A stretch of 64,000 bases of DNA from Pseudomonas helmanticensis. GTDB taxonomy: Bacteria; Pseudomonadota; Gammaproteobacteria; Pseudomonadales; Pseudomonadaceae. A model generated the notes under the pieces. The model did not search any database. It saw only the letters and a program-made list of their open reading frames with translations, and was not told the DNA's origin. Location of the stretch: the NCBI RefSeq assembly GCF_900182985.1, contig NZ_FXUY01000001.1:2294001-2358000 (forward strand), given 5' to 3'. Shown here one piece after another: positions 38,802 through 47,691 of this stretch. The position numbers and the translations under genes are program-made. Numbering within the stretch: position 1 is the stretch's first letter; each line of letters starts with the position of its first letter.

Positions 38802-38926
38802 GGTCGCCACTATAAACTTCTGGTTTACACAGACTATAGCAATCACGGTCTACACAGTTGTCGATACCACGCCGATACTCGGCACCAATACCAAGGCATT
38901 CTGCCTTGAACGTCTGGAGATCGAAC

Positions 38927-39673
38927 ATGACCACTCAACACCTCAGCGGCAAAGTCGCTCTGATTCAAGGCGGTTCCCGTGGTATCGGCGCTGCCATCGT
39001 CAAACGCCTGGCCGCTGAAGGCGCAGCAGTAGCCTTCACTTACGTCAGCTCCGCCGCCAAGGCCGAAGAGTTGCAGAACAGCATCACCGGCAACGGCGGC
39101 AAAGCCCTGGCAATCAAGGCCGACAGCGCCGACGCTGCCGCCATCCGCCACGCCGTCAGCGCCACGGTCGAAGCCTTTGGCCGAGTCGACATTCTGGTCA
39201 ACAACGCTGGCGTACTGGCCGTCGCACCACTGGAAGACTTCAAACTCGAAGACTTCGACCAGACCGTGGCGATCAACATTCGCAGCGTCTTCATCGCTTC
39301 GCAAGAAGCCGCCAAACACATGGGCGAAGGTGCGCGCATTATCAACATCGGCAGCACCAACGCCGACCGCATGCCCTTCGCCGGCGGCGGTGTGTATGCG
39401 ATGAGCAAATCGGCGCTGGTCGGCCTGACCAAAGGCCTGGCCCGCGACCTCGGCCCTCGCGGCATCACCGTCAACAACGTGCAACCCGGCCCGGTCGACA
39501 CCGACATGAACCCGGCCCACGGTGACTTCGCCGAAAGCCTGATCCCGCTGATGGCCGTCGGGCGTTACGGTAAAGCCGAAGAAATCGCCAGTTTCGTTGC
39601 CTATCTGGCAGGCCCGGAAGCCGGCTACATCACCGGTGCCAGCCTGACCATCGACGGTGGTTTCGGCGCCTGA
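38927..39673 (+). CDS. SDR-family oxidoreductase
   Basis: 248-residue short-chain dehydrogenase/reductase. The cofactor motif is GGSRGIG near residues 15-21. The active-site serine region is INIGSTNADR, and the YxxxK motif is in GGGVYAMSKSALVG. The PGPVDTDMNP loop and the C-terminal GASLTIDGGFGA are classic for this family. Divergent from a LysR regulator. The leader holds the short hairpin CAAGGCA/TGCCTTG about 20 bases before the start. The substrate is unknown. Confidence 0.9.
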   Translation: MTTQHLSGKVALIQGGSRGIGAAIVKRLAAEGAAVAFTYVSSAAKAEELQNSITGNGGKALAIKADSADAAAIRHAVSATVEAFGRVDILVNNAGVLAVAPLEDFKLEDFDQTVAINIRSVFIASQEAAKHMGEGARIINIGSTNADRMPFAGGGVYAMSKSALVGLTKGLARDLGPRGITVNNVQPGPVDTDMNPAHGDFAESLIPLMAVGRYGKAEEIASFVAYLAGPEAGYITGASLTIDGGFGA

Positions 39674-39690
39674 CCGAGTCGACTGAACGA

Positions 39691-39730
39691 AAAACGCCGC
39701 CCCTCCTTAACAGAGGGGCGGCGTTTTTTT
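39691..39730. terminator. Bidirectional terminator
   Basis: AAAAACGCCGCCCCTC pairs with GAGGGGCGGCGTTTTTT around a short loop, flanked by A-run and T-run. It lies between the converging SDR and HAD genes and serves both. Confidence 0.9.
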
Positions 39731-39741
39731 GTCTCGGTGGT

Positions 39742-40437
39742 TTAAGCCCATTCCAGCGCCGGCAAACCACAGGCACTCGGGATGAACGCTTTGAGCGTAC
39801 GAAGGATGCCGTCAGCGTGAGCGTATTTCTCGTCGGCCATGGCCGCGTCGGGAATGGCGATTGCGGTCATGCCGGCGGCTTTCGCGGCAGTCACGCCAAA
39901 TGGCGAATCCTCGAACACCAGGCAATCTTCAGGCGCGACGCCCAGGCGTCGGGCAGCGGTGAGGAAAATATCCGGCGCCGGTTTCGCCGCGCCGACCTCC
40001 GGATCGTCCGCCGTGACGATGAAATCGAACAGCGCAAACCAGTCACGGTGCAGCGTGGTTTTCTGCCCGAACGATTGGCGCGACGAGCTGGTGCCCACGG
40101 CGATTGGAATGTTGTGCGCCTTGAGATGGCGGATCAGTTCCTCGGCACCCGGCATCGCCTGAGCCTGGGGAAAGCGCTCGCGCATCAGCGGCTCGCGGAT
40201 CACCAGAAACTCTTCGGCGGTGATCGGCAGATCCAGCGCCTGCACGACGTAGTTCGCCAGATCGTTGGCCCCACGGCCAATGATGTTCTGCTTGATGCTC
40301 CAGTCGAAGGTGCGCCCGTAACGCCCGGCAATCAACGAGGTGACCTCGGTGTAAATGCCTTCGGTGTCCAGCAGCAAACCGTCCATATCGAAAATCACGG
40401 CCTTGATCGGGCCGAACGCCTTCAGCGGTGCATTCAT
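39742..40437 (-). CDS. HAD-superfamily phosphatase (beta-phosphoglucomutase-like subfamily)
   Basis: 231 residues from ATG 40437 (MNAPLKAFGPIKAV). Other in-frame ATGs at 40440 and 40461 are possible, and no strong ribosome site decides. The nucleophile motif VIFDMDGLLLDTEG, the GTSSSRQ motif 2, and VFEDSPFGVTAAKAAGM motif 4 define a subfamily IA HAD phosphatase. Substrate unknown; may act on sugar phosphates. Confidence 0.87.
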   Translation of the reverse strand: MNAPLKAFGPIKAVIFDMDGLLLDTEGIYTEVTSLIAGRYGRTFDWSIKQNIIGRGANDLANYVVQALDLPITAEEFLVIREPLMRERFPQAQAMPGAEELIRHLKAHNIPIAVGTSSSRQSFGQKTTLHRDWFALFDFIVTADDPEVGAAKPAPDIFLTAARRLGVAPEDCLVFEDSPFGVTAAKAAGMTAIAIPDAAMADEKYAHADGILRTLKAFIPSACGLPALEWA

Positions 40438-40684
40438 CATCGGATCCGTTAACAAAGACATCCCGGCGGCACGGTCGGCGCCACTACGCGGATCTGATTA
40501 AAGGGTTCAGCAGCATAACGAGCGCGAAGGACATTGGGCAACGGGCAATCTCCGTTGAGCCGATGAACTACTCGCGAGCATTTAGCGAAACATCCTACAG
40601 GCATCACCTACTTACCCGACTTCTTTCCTTTTTGATCCCCCGCAAAGTCCCCGCACCTTTTTTGATGTGCGCGAGAGACTGCGA

Positions 40685-43600
40685 ATGCTTGAAACCGATC
40701 GGTTACTGGCCCTGAACAACAGCATCGGCCTGCTGGTAGTTGCAGCGCTCAATCCCGGGCATCCGGATTTTGAAACCCTGATCAAGGAGTTTCGCCTGTG
40801 CCTCAACGACTACGAGGCCTGGGCCGAACAGTTCTGGACCGGCACGGCACTCGATGTCGAGCAAGTGTTCAGCGTCGGCAACGACGTACGCCTCATTGCG
40901 CCGATCAAGTCCCGGCAACCGATCAGTTCATCGGTGGTGATGTGCCCGGCCAGCGGGCCGTTGACACTGGTGCACATGTTCGAGGCGGCGCAGTTCGTGC
41001 CGATCGGCGATACCCCGGTAACACTCGAACCGCTGCTCAGTGACGTCAACGGGGTCCAGACCTTTGGCGAGCCGCTGCGCCACACCATCGGCCCGAGCGG
41101 CATTCTGCAAGTGGCCGACTGTGATCGGGGCCAGCGTTATCGCATCACCTTCTTTCCCGATGTTTCCGCTGAGCATGTACAGGCGCTGTATGCCTCCTAC
41201 CAGACAGTTCTCGGCCACCTGGAAGGTTGGCTGCGCGACGAGTGGGCAGGGTTTCAGCCGCAGTGGGCGGAATTTTCCAGCGCCGGGTTTCTTGATCGTT
41301 ACGGTCAGTTGCAGCAGGCGGACTGGCGCGGTTTCGAGAAAGTCCTGAATGGCGTTTGGGATGACCTCAAGCAGCTGTTCGCCCTCCTCGCCGACTTGCA
41401 GGCCAACAGCGAAAAACTCCTCGAATACCTGAGCGCGGCTGAACTGACGGCGCTGCTGCAAGCCTCCAGCGAAGCCATCGCCAACGCGCTGCTGATGCTC
41501 AGTGATGAGCCGCTGCTGTTCATTCATCTGGCGGCATTTACCAGTTGGCTGAAGATGCTGCCGCCGCAGTATCTGGCGGAAGTGGTGGCCGAAGTTCGCG
41601 TCGAACTGCTGATCAGTTTTCTGTTGATGCGTGTGTGCGGCGGCGTCGGCGTGCAGATGCGCTTGAGCAGCAAGGTATTGGCCAAGATCAAGTCGCCACG
41701 AGCGCGGGAATGGCTCGCGGCTTCGGCGTTGCGCTTGGCGGAACTGAACTCGGCGCCCGAGCTGAGCAGACACGCGAGCGTGCTGAAGCCGCTGGTGGTC
41801 AATGCGCGTGATGTCGAGTTGAAACCGACGCCATCAATTCCGTTGAACATTCGTCAGGCTGATTCGTTGGTTTTGACGGTGCCGAATCCGGCGCCCGTTG
41901 CGCGCGACAAGACTCGCAACATGGCTGCCCTGCAACGCCATGAGCATCACGACGACTCCCCCGATCAAGCAAAAAACCCCAACGGTGACAGCGCCGATTG
42001 CGCGCTACTGACCTGCACCAACGGCTGTCCGGTGTCGATGGTCACCGGCGAGGAGTTGCTGACCCTGACCGATGCGGTGCTCGATGGGCGGCTGCCGTTC
42101 GAGTTCAGCCGTTTGTATCGCAGCAGCGCGGTGGAAATCGACGTTGGCCTGGGCTTTGGCTGGAGCCATTCGCTGGCGCATCGGTTGGTGTTCGAGGGCG
42201 ATTTTGTCGTCTGGATCGATCATGAGAACCGCCGGACGCGGTTTCCGTTGCCGAACATCGAGCGTCCGGCGATTCACAACAGTCTGTCGCGGGCAGCGAT
42301 TTTTCTTGGGGATGAACCGGAGGAACTGATTCTGGCGCTGGCGGGGGATTCGGCGCGGTTTTATCACTTTCGCGCGGGTCGGCTGACGGCGATCAGCGAT
42401 GTTTATGGCAATCGTCTGCACGTTAGACGGGATCGTCAGGATCGTATCAGTCGCCTGGATAACGGCGCAGGTCGCGCGCTGTTGCTGCGCTATGACCGGG
42501 CGCAGTTGATTGCGCTGGATTACCAGAGTTTTCAGGGCGGCGAATGGACGACTGAGCAAAACCTCGTCAGCTATTGCTACGACGCCCGTCAGCGTTTGTT
42601 GGCCGCGAGCAATGCGGTCGGCGACAGCGAGCGTTACGACTACGACGACGCCAACGTCATTCTGCAACGGCAACTGGCCGGCGGCGCGAGTTTCTTCTGG
42701 GCGTGGGAGCGCGCGGGGACATCGGCGCGTTGCGTGCGGCACTGGGCGTCGTTTTCGCAGATGGACACGCGCTATGTCTGGGACGACAACGGCAGCGTCG
42801 CGGTGCATTACGTCGATGGCACCGAAGAGGTTTACGTCCACGACGACCGCGCGCGCTTGGTGCGCAAGGTCGAAGCCGACGGCGGCGAGCAGCTCAAGGC
42901 CTATGACGCGGCCGGACGTTTGATCGCCGAGCAGGACGCTTTAGGCGCTGTTACCGAATACCGCTACGACGAGATCGGACGGCTGATTGCGCTGCTTCCT
43001 GCGCAAGATGAGCCAACGTCCTACGAGTATCGCAACGGTTTCCTCTACCGGCGTTCACGTGGCGATGCGGTGTGGATTTATCGGCGCAATGCCGAGGGCG
43101 ATGTCACCGAAGCGGTCGATCCTGACGGCAAGGTCACCCATTACTACTACGACGTTCGCGGGCAATTGCTGTCGATCCGCTACCCGGACAGCAGCCGGCA
43201 TCGACTGGCGTGGAATGAGCTTGGCCAACTCATTGAAGAAACCCTGCCTGACGGTGGTGTGCGGCGCTTTTCCTACGATGCGTTGGGGCGGCGGACTACC
43301 ACGGTTGATGAACACGGTGCGCTGACGCGTCAGCAGTGGGATGCGGCGGGGCGACTGGTTCAGACGACGTTGGCGGGCGGCGCCACTCGGGCTTACAGCT
43401 ACGGCGCCTACGGTCAGGTGACTGCCGAGCGTGATGAACTCGGACGCATCACCCGATATGAATATGACGACGATTTGCACCTGGTCTCGCGGCGGATCAA
43501 TGCCGATGGCACGCAGGTGCAATACCGCTACGACCATGCGCGGTTGTTGCTCACCGAAATAGAGAACGAGTCCGGGGAAAAGTACCGGCTGGATTACACG

Positions 43601-45529
43601 CCGACCGGGTTGATCCGCCAAGAGACCGGTTTTGATGGGCGGCGCACGGCGTATGCCTATGACCTCAATGGGCACCTGCTCGAAAAAACCGAGTTTGGTG
43701 ATGACGACTCGCGGTTAGTCACCGCGTATGCACGCGATAGCGCCGGACGCCTGCTGGTCAAAACCCTGCCCGACGGGATCAAGGTCAGCTATCAATACGA
43801 CCGCCTCGGTCGTTTGATCGCTGTCGATGACGGCCAGAAGCATCCGCTGGCTTTTGAATATGACCGCCAGGATCGACTGATTACCGAGCATCAGGGCTGG
43901 GGCACGTTGCGCTACAGCTACGATGCCTGCGGTCAGCTCAAACGCCTGCGCCTGCCGGACAACAGCAAACTCGATTACCACTACGCCAAGGGCGGCGCGC
44001 TGACCGGCATCGACCTCAACGGTGCGCAACTGACCACGCACGTCTTTCAGTCCGGCCGTGAACAACAACGCCAGCAAGGTCTGCTGCTCAGCGAATATGC
44101 CTACGACGATCAGGGAAGATTATTGGCCCATGCCGTAGGACATTCGCACGATGCGCTGTATCGCCGCGACTATGCCTACAGCGCCAACGGCAACCTGGAA
44201 CACATCGCCGACACCCGCCACGGCCAACGCACCTACGGCTACGACAACCTCGACCGCTTGATCCGCGTCCGCCACTCGCGCGACGAACTGCCGGAGTCCT
44301 TCGCTCACGACCCGGCCGGCAACCTGTTGATGCAGGATCGCCCCGGCCCGAGCCAGATCAAGGGCAACCACCTGCTGATGCAGGGCGACCGCCATTACGA
44401 CTACGACGCCTTCGGCAACCTGATCCGCGAACGCCGTGGCACCGCGCAAAAACTCGTCAGCGAATACCGCTACGACAGCCAGCACCGCCTGATCGGCCTG
44501 ACCCGTCCGGACGGCCAAACCGCCTCGTACAGGTACGACGCCTTAGGCCGACGCATCAGCAAAACCGTCAACGGCGTCACCACGGAGTTCTTCTGGCAGG
44601 GCGACAACCTCGTCGCCGAAAGCAGCCAAAACGAATACCGCAGCTACGTCTACGAACCCGGCACCTTCCGCCCGCTGGCCCTGCTCGACGGCAAAGGCCC
44701 GAAAAAGGCCTGCCCGTTTTATTACCAACTCGACCATTTGGGAACACCGCTGGAGCTGACCGATTACAGCGGCGAGATTGTCTGGTCAGCGCAGTACGAC
44801 GCCTACGGCAAAGTCGCTGCGCTGAGCCTGGCGGCGGCGGAATACCTCGATCAGCCGCTGCGGTTTCAGGGGCAGTATTTCGATGCGGAGAGTGGGCTGC
44901 ATTACAACCGGCACCGGTATTACGACCCGCGGTTGGGACGGTATCTGACGCCGGATCCCATCAAGTTGGCTGGGGGGTTGAATCAGTACCAGTACGTGCC
45001 GAATCCGACGGGGTGGGTGGATCCGTTGGGGTTGAATTCCAATTGTCCTCCGCCGAAGAAGCCGGGTTGTGCAGTGCCGGGTGGAAGTGATGAAGTTAAG
45101 GTCGATAAGGGAGAGCCTCATCTACCATCTACTCAACCGAAAAAAGAATACCTTTATCGTGGAGATCGCAAGGGCCCCGAGGACATCTTTGCAAACGGAT
45201 TCAAAAGCAAAGGCGAAAGCATAGATCTTTTACTTCACGCAATGGACAGCGACAACCCACCAAGCTACTTTATAAGTACTTCACCATCAAAAATAACTGC
45301 AATTGATTTCGGCACAAAGAATGGAACCAGGAAAGGCTATCTATACACACTTAGAAAATTGCTAGGTATCGACGTAAATAAAAAACTCGGAAAACTAGTA
45401 CCTTTCGCCGACGAAACAGAAATAGCGATTCCCGGGAGCATTCACACCTCTGACATCCTGGGAGTAACTCCATTAAAAAAAGATGGTAGCTACGTTGGTT
45501 ATTCAATCCCTAACCCTAATAGAGAATGA
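40685..45529 (+). CDS. Rhs polymorphic toxin with C-terminal ADP-ribosyltransferase domain
   Basis: 1614-residue Rhs protein. Residues 1-~440 are a non-repeat N-terminus with a hydrophobic patch near 282-345; no PAAR motif is visible. At C444 a DUF6531-like segment begins (CTNGCPVSMVTGEELLTL), followed by many YD repeats (Y-D-x-x-G-R). The Rhs core ends with the self-cleavage motif D1446-PLGL. The last 164 residues are the toxin. R1492 (YRGD), S1531-T-S1533 (FISTS) and E1577-T-E1579 (DETEI) match the R-S-E pattern of cholera-toxin-like ADP-ribosyltransferases. I chose the ATG at 40685 (GAGAG upstream); a GTG six codons earlier is possible. G+C drops sharply in the toxin part. No VgrG gene is nearby. 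Confidence 0.9.
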   Translation: MLETDRLLALNNSIGLLVVAALNPGHPDFETLIKEFRLCLNDYEAWAEQFWTGTALDVEQVFSVGNDVRLIAPIKSRQPISSSVVMCPASGPLTLVHMFEAAQFVPIGDTPVTLEPLLSDVNGVQTFGEPLRHTIGPSGILQVADCDRGQRYRITFFPDVSAEHVQALYASYQTVLGHLEGWLRDEWAGFQPQWAEFSSAGFLDRYGQLQQADWRGFEKVLNGVWDDLKQLFALLADLQANSEKLLEYLSAAELTALLQASSEAIANALLMLSDEPLLFIHLAAFTSWLKMLPPQYLAEVVAEVRVELLISFLLMRVCGGVGVQMRLSSKVLAKIKSPRAREWLAASALRLAELNSAPELSRHASVLKPLVVNARDVELKPTPSIPLNIRQADSLVLTVPNPAPVARDKTRNMAALQRHEHHDDSPDQAKNPNGDSADCALLTCTNGCPVSMVTGEELLTLTDAVLDGRLPFEFSRLYRSSAVEIDVGLGFGWSHSLAHRLVFEGDFVVWIDHENRRTRFPLPNIERPAIHNSLSRAAIFLGDEPEELILALAGDSARFYHFRAGRLTAISDVYGNRLHVRRDRQDRISRLDNGAGRALLLRYDRAQLIALDYQSFQGGEWTTEQNLVSYCYDARQRLLAASNAVGDSERYDYDDANVILQRQLAGGASFFWAWERAGTSARCVRHWASFSQMDTRYVWDDNGSVAVHYVDGTEEVYVHDDRARLVRKVEADGGEQLKAYDAAGRLIAEQDALGAVTEYRYDEIGRLIALLPAQDEPTSYEYRNGFLYRRSRGDAVWIYRRNAEGDVTEAVDPDGKVTHYYYDVRGQLLSIRYPDSSRHRLAWNELGQLIEETLPDGGVRRFSYDALGRRTTTVDEHGALTRQQWDAAGRLVQTTLAGGATRAYSYGAYGQVTAERDELGRITRYEYDDDLHLVSRRINADGTQVQYRYDHARLLLTEIENESGEKYRLDYTPTGLIRQETGFDGRRTAYAYDLNGHLLEKTEFGDDDSRLVTAYARDSAGRLLVKTLPDGIKVSYQYDRLGRLIAVDDGQKHPLAFEYDRQDRLITEHQGWGTLRYSYDACGQLKRLRLPDNSKLDYHYAKGGALTGIDLNGAQLTTHVFQSGREQQRQQGLLLSEYAYDDQGRLLAHAVGHSHDALYRRDYAYSANGNLEHIADTRHGQRTYGYDNLDRLIRVRHSRDELPESFAHDPAGNLLMQDRPGPSQIKGNHLLMQGDRHYDYDAFGNLIRERRGTAQKLVSEYRYDSQHRLIGLTRPDGQTASYRYDALGRRISKTVNGVTTEFFWQGDNLVAESSQNEYRSYVYEPGTFRPLALLDGKGPKKACPFYYQLDHLGTPLELTDYSGEIVWSAQYDAYGKVAALSLAAAEYLDQPLRFQGQYFDAESGLHYNRHRYYDPRLGRYLTPDPIKLAGGLNQYQYVPNPTGWVDPLGLNSNCPPPKKPGCAVPGGSDEVKVDKGEPHLPSTQPKKEYLYRGDRKGPEDIFANGFKSKGESIDLLLHAMDSDNPPSYFISTSPSKITAIDFGTKNGTRKGYLYTLRKLLGIDVNKKLGKLVPFADETEIAIPGSIHTSDILGVTPLKKDGSYVGYSIPNPNRE

Positions 45530-45924
45530 CAATGGAACACGCCAAAATAACCATCATCAGGAATGGTATTAAAGAACAGGCAAGTCTGAATTATGACGAC
45601 ACAAAAGGATTGATAGTATTTTCCATGCTCAATGGTTTTATTAAGACATACAAAGCGAATGACCTGTATTTATGTCTAGCAAAAATCAGACACGAACATC
45701 CAGAAATTCTATTTCTTTGTAAAGGTGCAAAACTAAATGTAACCCCGTCAAGAATGTGCTCACAAATGAGCGGCGGCGCCATTGCGTATGATTTGAAACC
45801 AGGAATTCCTGCCACTCGAGACGATATAGTGCAGATATTTGATTACGAGGAAGAAAATTTATCTAAAGATTTAAAAGACCAACAAAATTACTACAATCAA
45901 TGGATAAAATCATTGCAAAAATAA
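45526..45924 (+). CDS. Putative immunity protein to the Rhs toxin (copy 1)
   Basis: 132-residue acidic, AT-rich gene. Its ATG overlaps the toxin stop (ATGA); a second ATG at 45532 is possible. The position immediately after the toxin domain is that of an immunity gene. It is a clear paralogue of the next gene: both share a FLCKGAK-N-V-PS-M-SQMS core and an I-V-IFDY segment near the C-terminus. I recognise no named immunity family. Cytosolic, with no signal peptide. Confidence 0.75.
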   Translation: MTMEHAKITIIRNGIKEQASLNYDDTKGLIVFSMLNGFIKTYKANDLYLCLAKIRHEHPEILFLCKGAKLNVTPSRMCSQMSGGAIAYDLKPGIPATRDDIVQIFDYEEENLSKDLKDQQNYYNQWIKSLQK

Positions 45925-45995
45925 GATGCCAGCCCCCTAACCGACTACCCGACACCTTCTTCCAAAACACAAATACTAATTAAATAAAGACAAAA

Positions 45996-46385
45996 ATGAT
46001 CAAATCGATAGAAATAAAATTCCTCACCCCAAACGGTTTAGAAACCGCCATCATCGATATTGATAGTAGAAATACAATTCTCATATTTACTAGAAAAAAC
46101 GGCCTTACAAAAAGCTATACCTCTTACAATCTTTACGGTTGTTTAGGTGAGTTGAGATTGGACTTCCCAGAGTTTACATTCCTGTGCAAAGGCGCAAAAA
46201 TCAACGTGCATCCATCCAGCATGAGTTCCCAGATGTCAAACGGGCTCGTCGCCTACGAGCTTCAAATGGGAAAAAATGGAGAGGACATTGTCCGTATTTT
46301 CGACTATGACGACTGCAACTTAACAAATGATATTAAAATTCAAAAAGCATTCTACCTCGCTTGGGCAAATTCTCTAGCCAACTAA
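45996..46385 (+). CDS. Putative immunity protein to the Rhs toxin (copy 2, paralogue)
   Basis: 129-residue protein similar over its whole length to the gene just upstream, sharing the LY-CL, PE-FLCKGAK and SQMS blocks and the DIVRIFDYDD ending. Tandem duplication followed by divergence is the simplest reading. One copy may protect against a related toxin variant. AT-rich like copy 1. The 71-bp gap between the copies holds no gene. Confidence 0.72.
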   Translation: MIKSIEIKFLTPNGLETAIIDIDSRNTILIFTRKNGLTKSYTSYNLYGCLGELRLDFPEFTFLCKGAKINVHPSSMSSQMSNGLVAYELQMGKNGEDIVRIFDYDDCNLTNDIKIQKAFYLAWANSLAN

Positions 46386-46433
46386 TGAAACCTGATAAAA
46401 ATGGAAATCCATATTCTTTCGCACAACCATGAT

Positions 46434-46455
46434 ATCCGATCCTGAAGGATCGGAT
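46434..46455. repeat. Perfect inverted repeat after the immunity genes
   Basis: ATCCGATCC and GGATCGGAT with a TGAA loop form a 9-bp stem 49 bases after the second immunity gene. No T-run follows, so terminator function is uncertain. Confidence 0.55.
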
Positions 46456-46477
46456 CGCGACCAGCCAAGCAAATTGG

Positions 46478-46639
46478 TCACTGCTCATCCTCTTCATACT
46501 CAATATCCGCCTCATCCGAATCATTCAACGGCACCGTCGCATCATCCATCAACGACCCCGGATCCTCATTCCCCGGATCATTGATAAACGGTAGCCCGCT
46601 CGGGCCTTTTTCTTCCTTGCCTTCGGTTTCGGGAGTCAT
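46478..46639 (-). CDS. Small acidic hypothetical protein
   Basis: 53-residue protein (MTPETEGKEEKGPSGLPFIN... ending ADIEYEEDEQ) with no cysteine, no hydrophobic helix and a very acidic C-terminus. GAGG lies six bases before the ATG, and codon use is Pseudomonas-like. Similar short acidic proteins are common in Pseudomonas and are sometimes labelled serine kinase/phosphatase without support. No function assigned. Confidence 0.65.
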   Translation of the reverse strand: MTPETEGKEEKGPSGLPFINDPGNEDPGSLMDDATVPLNDSDEADIEYEEDEQ

Positions 46640-46720
46640 GGCAAACCTCATCATTCAGGGACGTGTATGACGTTCGAAAAGCCCTACAGCCAATCGTTCC
46701 AGTGTCTGACCCGCAAATAC

Positions 46721-46746
46721 AAAAAACCCGGCAAAAAGCCGGATTT
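46721..46746 (-). terminator. Terminator of the first glycine-zipper gene
   Basis: CCGGC and GCCGG arms around AAAAA lie just past the stop codon at 46762; read on the minus strand, GGGTTTTTTG follows. Confidence 0.65.
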
Positions 46747-46761
46747 CTGTTCGAACCTCCA

Positions 46762-47181
46762 TCAATGATGGCGGTTTTTATGTTTGTTCTTGTGCTTGTG
46801 GCCACCGCCCGAGTGCGACCCACCATCGCCCCCCAGGTTATTACCGACCGCACCACCCGCCGCGCCGCCCAACCCTGCACCGACTGCCGAACCGGTTGAT
46901 CCGCCGAGGCTATTGCCGACCACTGAGCCACCTGCGGCGCCGAGGCCACCGCCAATCGCGGCTTCGGTGCGATTGTTCTTATTCGCCCCGACTGCACCGC
47001 CGGCCGCGCCACCCACACCGGCACCGACCGCCGCGCCGGTGCTACCGCCGAGTTGGCCGCCGACCACGTTGCCCAGTACGCCACCCAGTCCACCGCCCAC
47101 GGCTGCCGAACCATCCCCGGCCGCCATCGCGCCCTGTGCCACCAGCAATCCGAAAAACAGTGCAGATAATGACAATCGCAT
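46762..47181 (-). CDS. Exported glycine-zipper protein with His-rich tail
   Basis: 139 residues. The signal peptide MRLSLSALFFGLLVAQGAMA is followed by repeated G-x-x-x-G/A-G glycine-zipper units (GGGLGGVLGNVVGGQLGG, GAAVGAGVGGAAGGAVGA). The tail is rich in His, Lys and Gly (GGGHKHKNKHKNRHH), suggesting metal or surface binding. It is a tandem paralogue of the next upstream gene, separated from it by a terminator. Confidence 0.82.
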   Translation of the reverse strand: MRLSLSALFFGLLVAQGAMAAGDGSAAVGGGLGGVLGNVVGGQLGGSTGAAVGAGVGGAAGGAVGANKNNRTEAAIGGGLGAAGGSVVGNSLGGSTGSAVGAGLGGAAGGAVGNNLGGDGGSHSGGGHKHKNKHKNRHH

Positions 47182-47272
47182 ATGAACCTCACAGTTCCCG
47201 AATCGGGACAATCCGCCCAAACAAGGGCCTATGTGAGATTGGAGACGCCAGCGGGAAAAACGTTCAGCAATG

Positions 47273-47301
47273 AAAAAGCCCGGCATCGAGCCGGGCTTTT
47301 T
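47273..47301 (-). terminator. Terminator of the second glycine-zipper gene
   Basis: AAAAAGCCCGGC and GCCGGGCTTTTT around ATCGA lie 19 bases past the stop at 47320. Symmetric, so it works in either direction. Confidence 0.85.
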
Positions 47302-47319
47302 CCTGCAAGACGATCAGTC

Positions 47320-47691
47320 TCAGTGACGCTTGTGACCTTTGGCCAGGTTGCTGCCCACTGCGCCGCCAGCGGCACCGCCGAGGCCTGCACCAATGGTGGC
47401 GCCGGTCTTGCCGCCGAGGCTGTTGCCGATCACCGAACCACCGGCTGCACCGACACCGCCGCCGATGGCCGCTTTAGTTCGGCTGCCCTTGCGTGCCGTC
47501 AGTGCGCTGCCCGCCGCGCCCGCAACACCGGCACCCACTGCCGCACCGGTGCTGCCGCCCATTTTCTGACCGAGCACGTTACCCAGCGCGCCACCCAGGC
47601 CACCGCCCAGCGCGGCGGTGCCATCACCGGCAGCCATTGCACCTTGAGTCACCAGAAGCCCCAGAACCAGAGCAGGCAGAGTTAAACGCAT
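47320..47691 (-). CDS. Exported glycine-zipper protein
   Basis: 123 residues. The signal peptide MRLTLPALVLGLLVTQGAMA is followed by the same glycine-zipper pattern as its neighbour (GGGLGGALGNVLGQKMGG, GAAVGAGVAGAAGSALTA) and a short basic tail (NLAKGHKRH). The two proteins align throughout, so they arose by tandem duplication. The location is probably the periplasm or outer membrane. Confidence 0.82.
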   Translation of the reverse strand: MRLTLPALVLGLLVTQGAMAAGDGTAALGGGLGGALGNVLGQKMGGSTGAAVGAGVAGAAGSALTARKGSRTKAAIGGGVGAAGGSVIGNSLGGKTGATIGAGLGGAAGGAVGSNLAKGHKRH

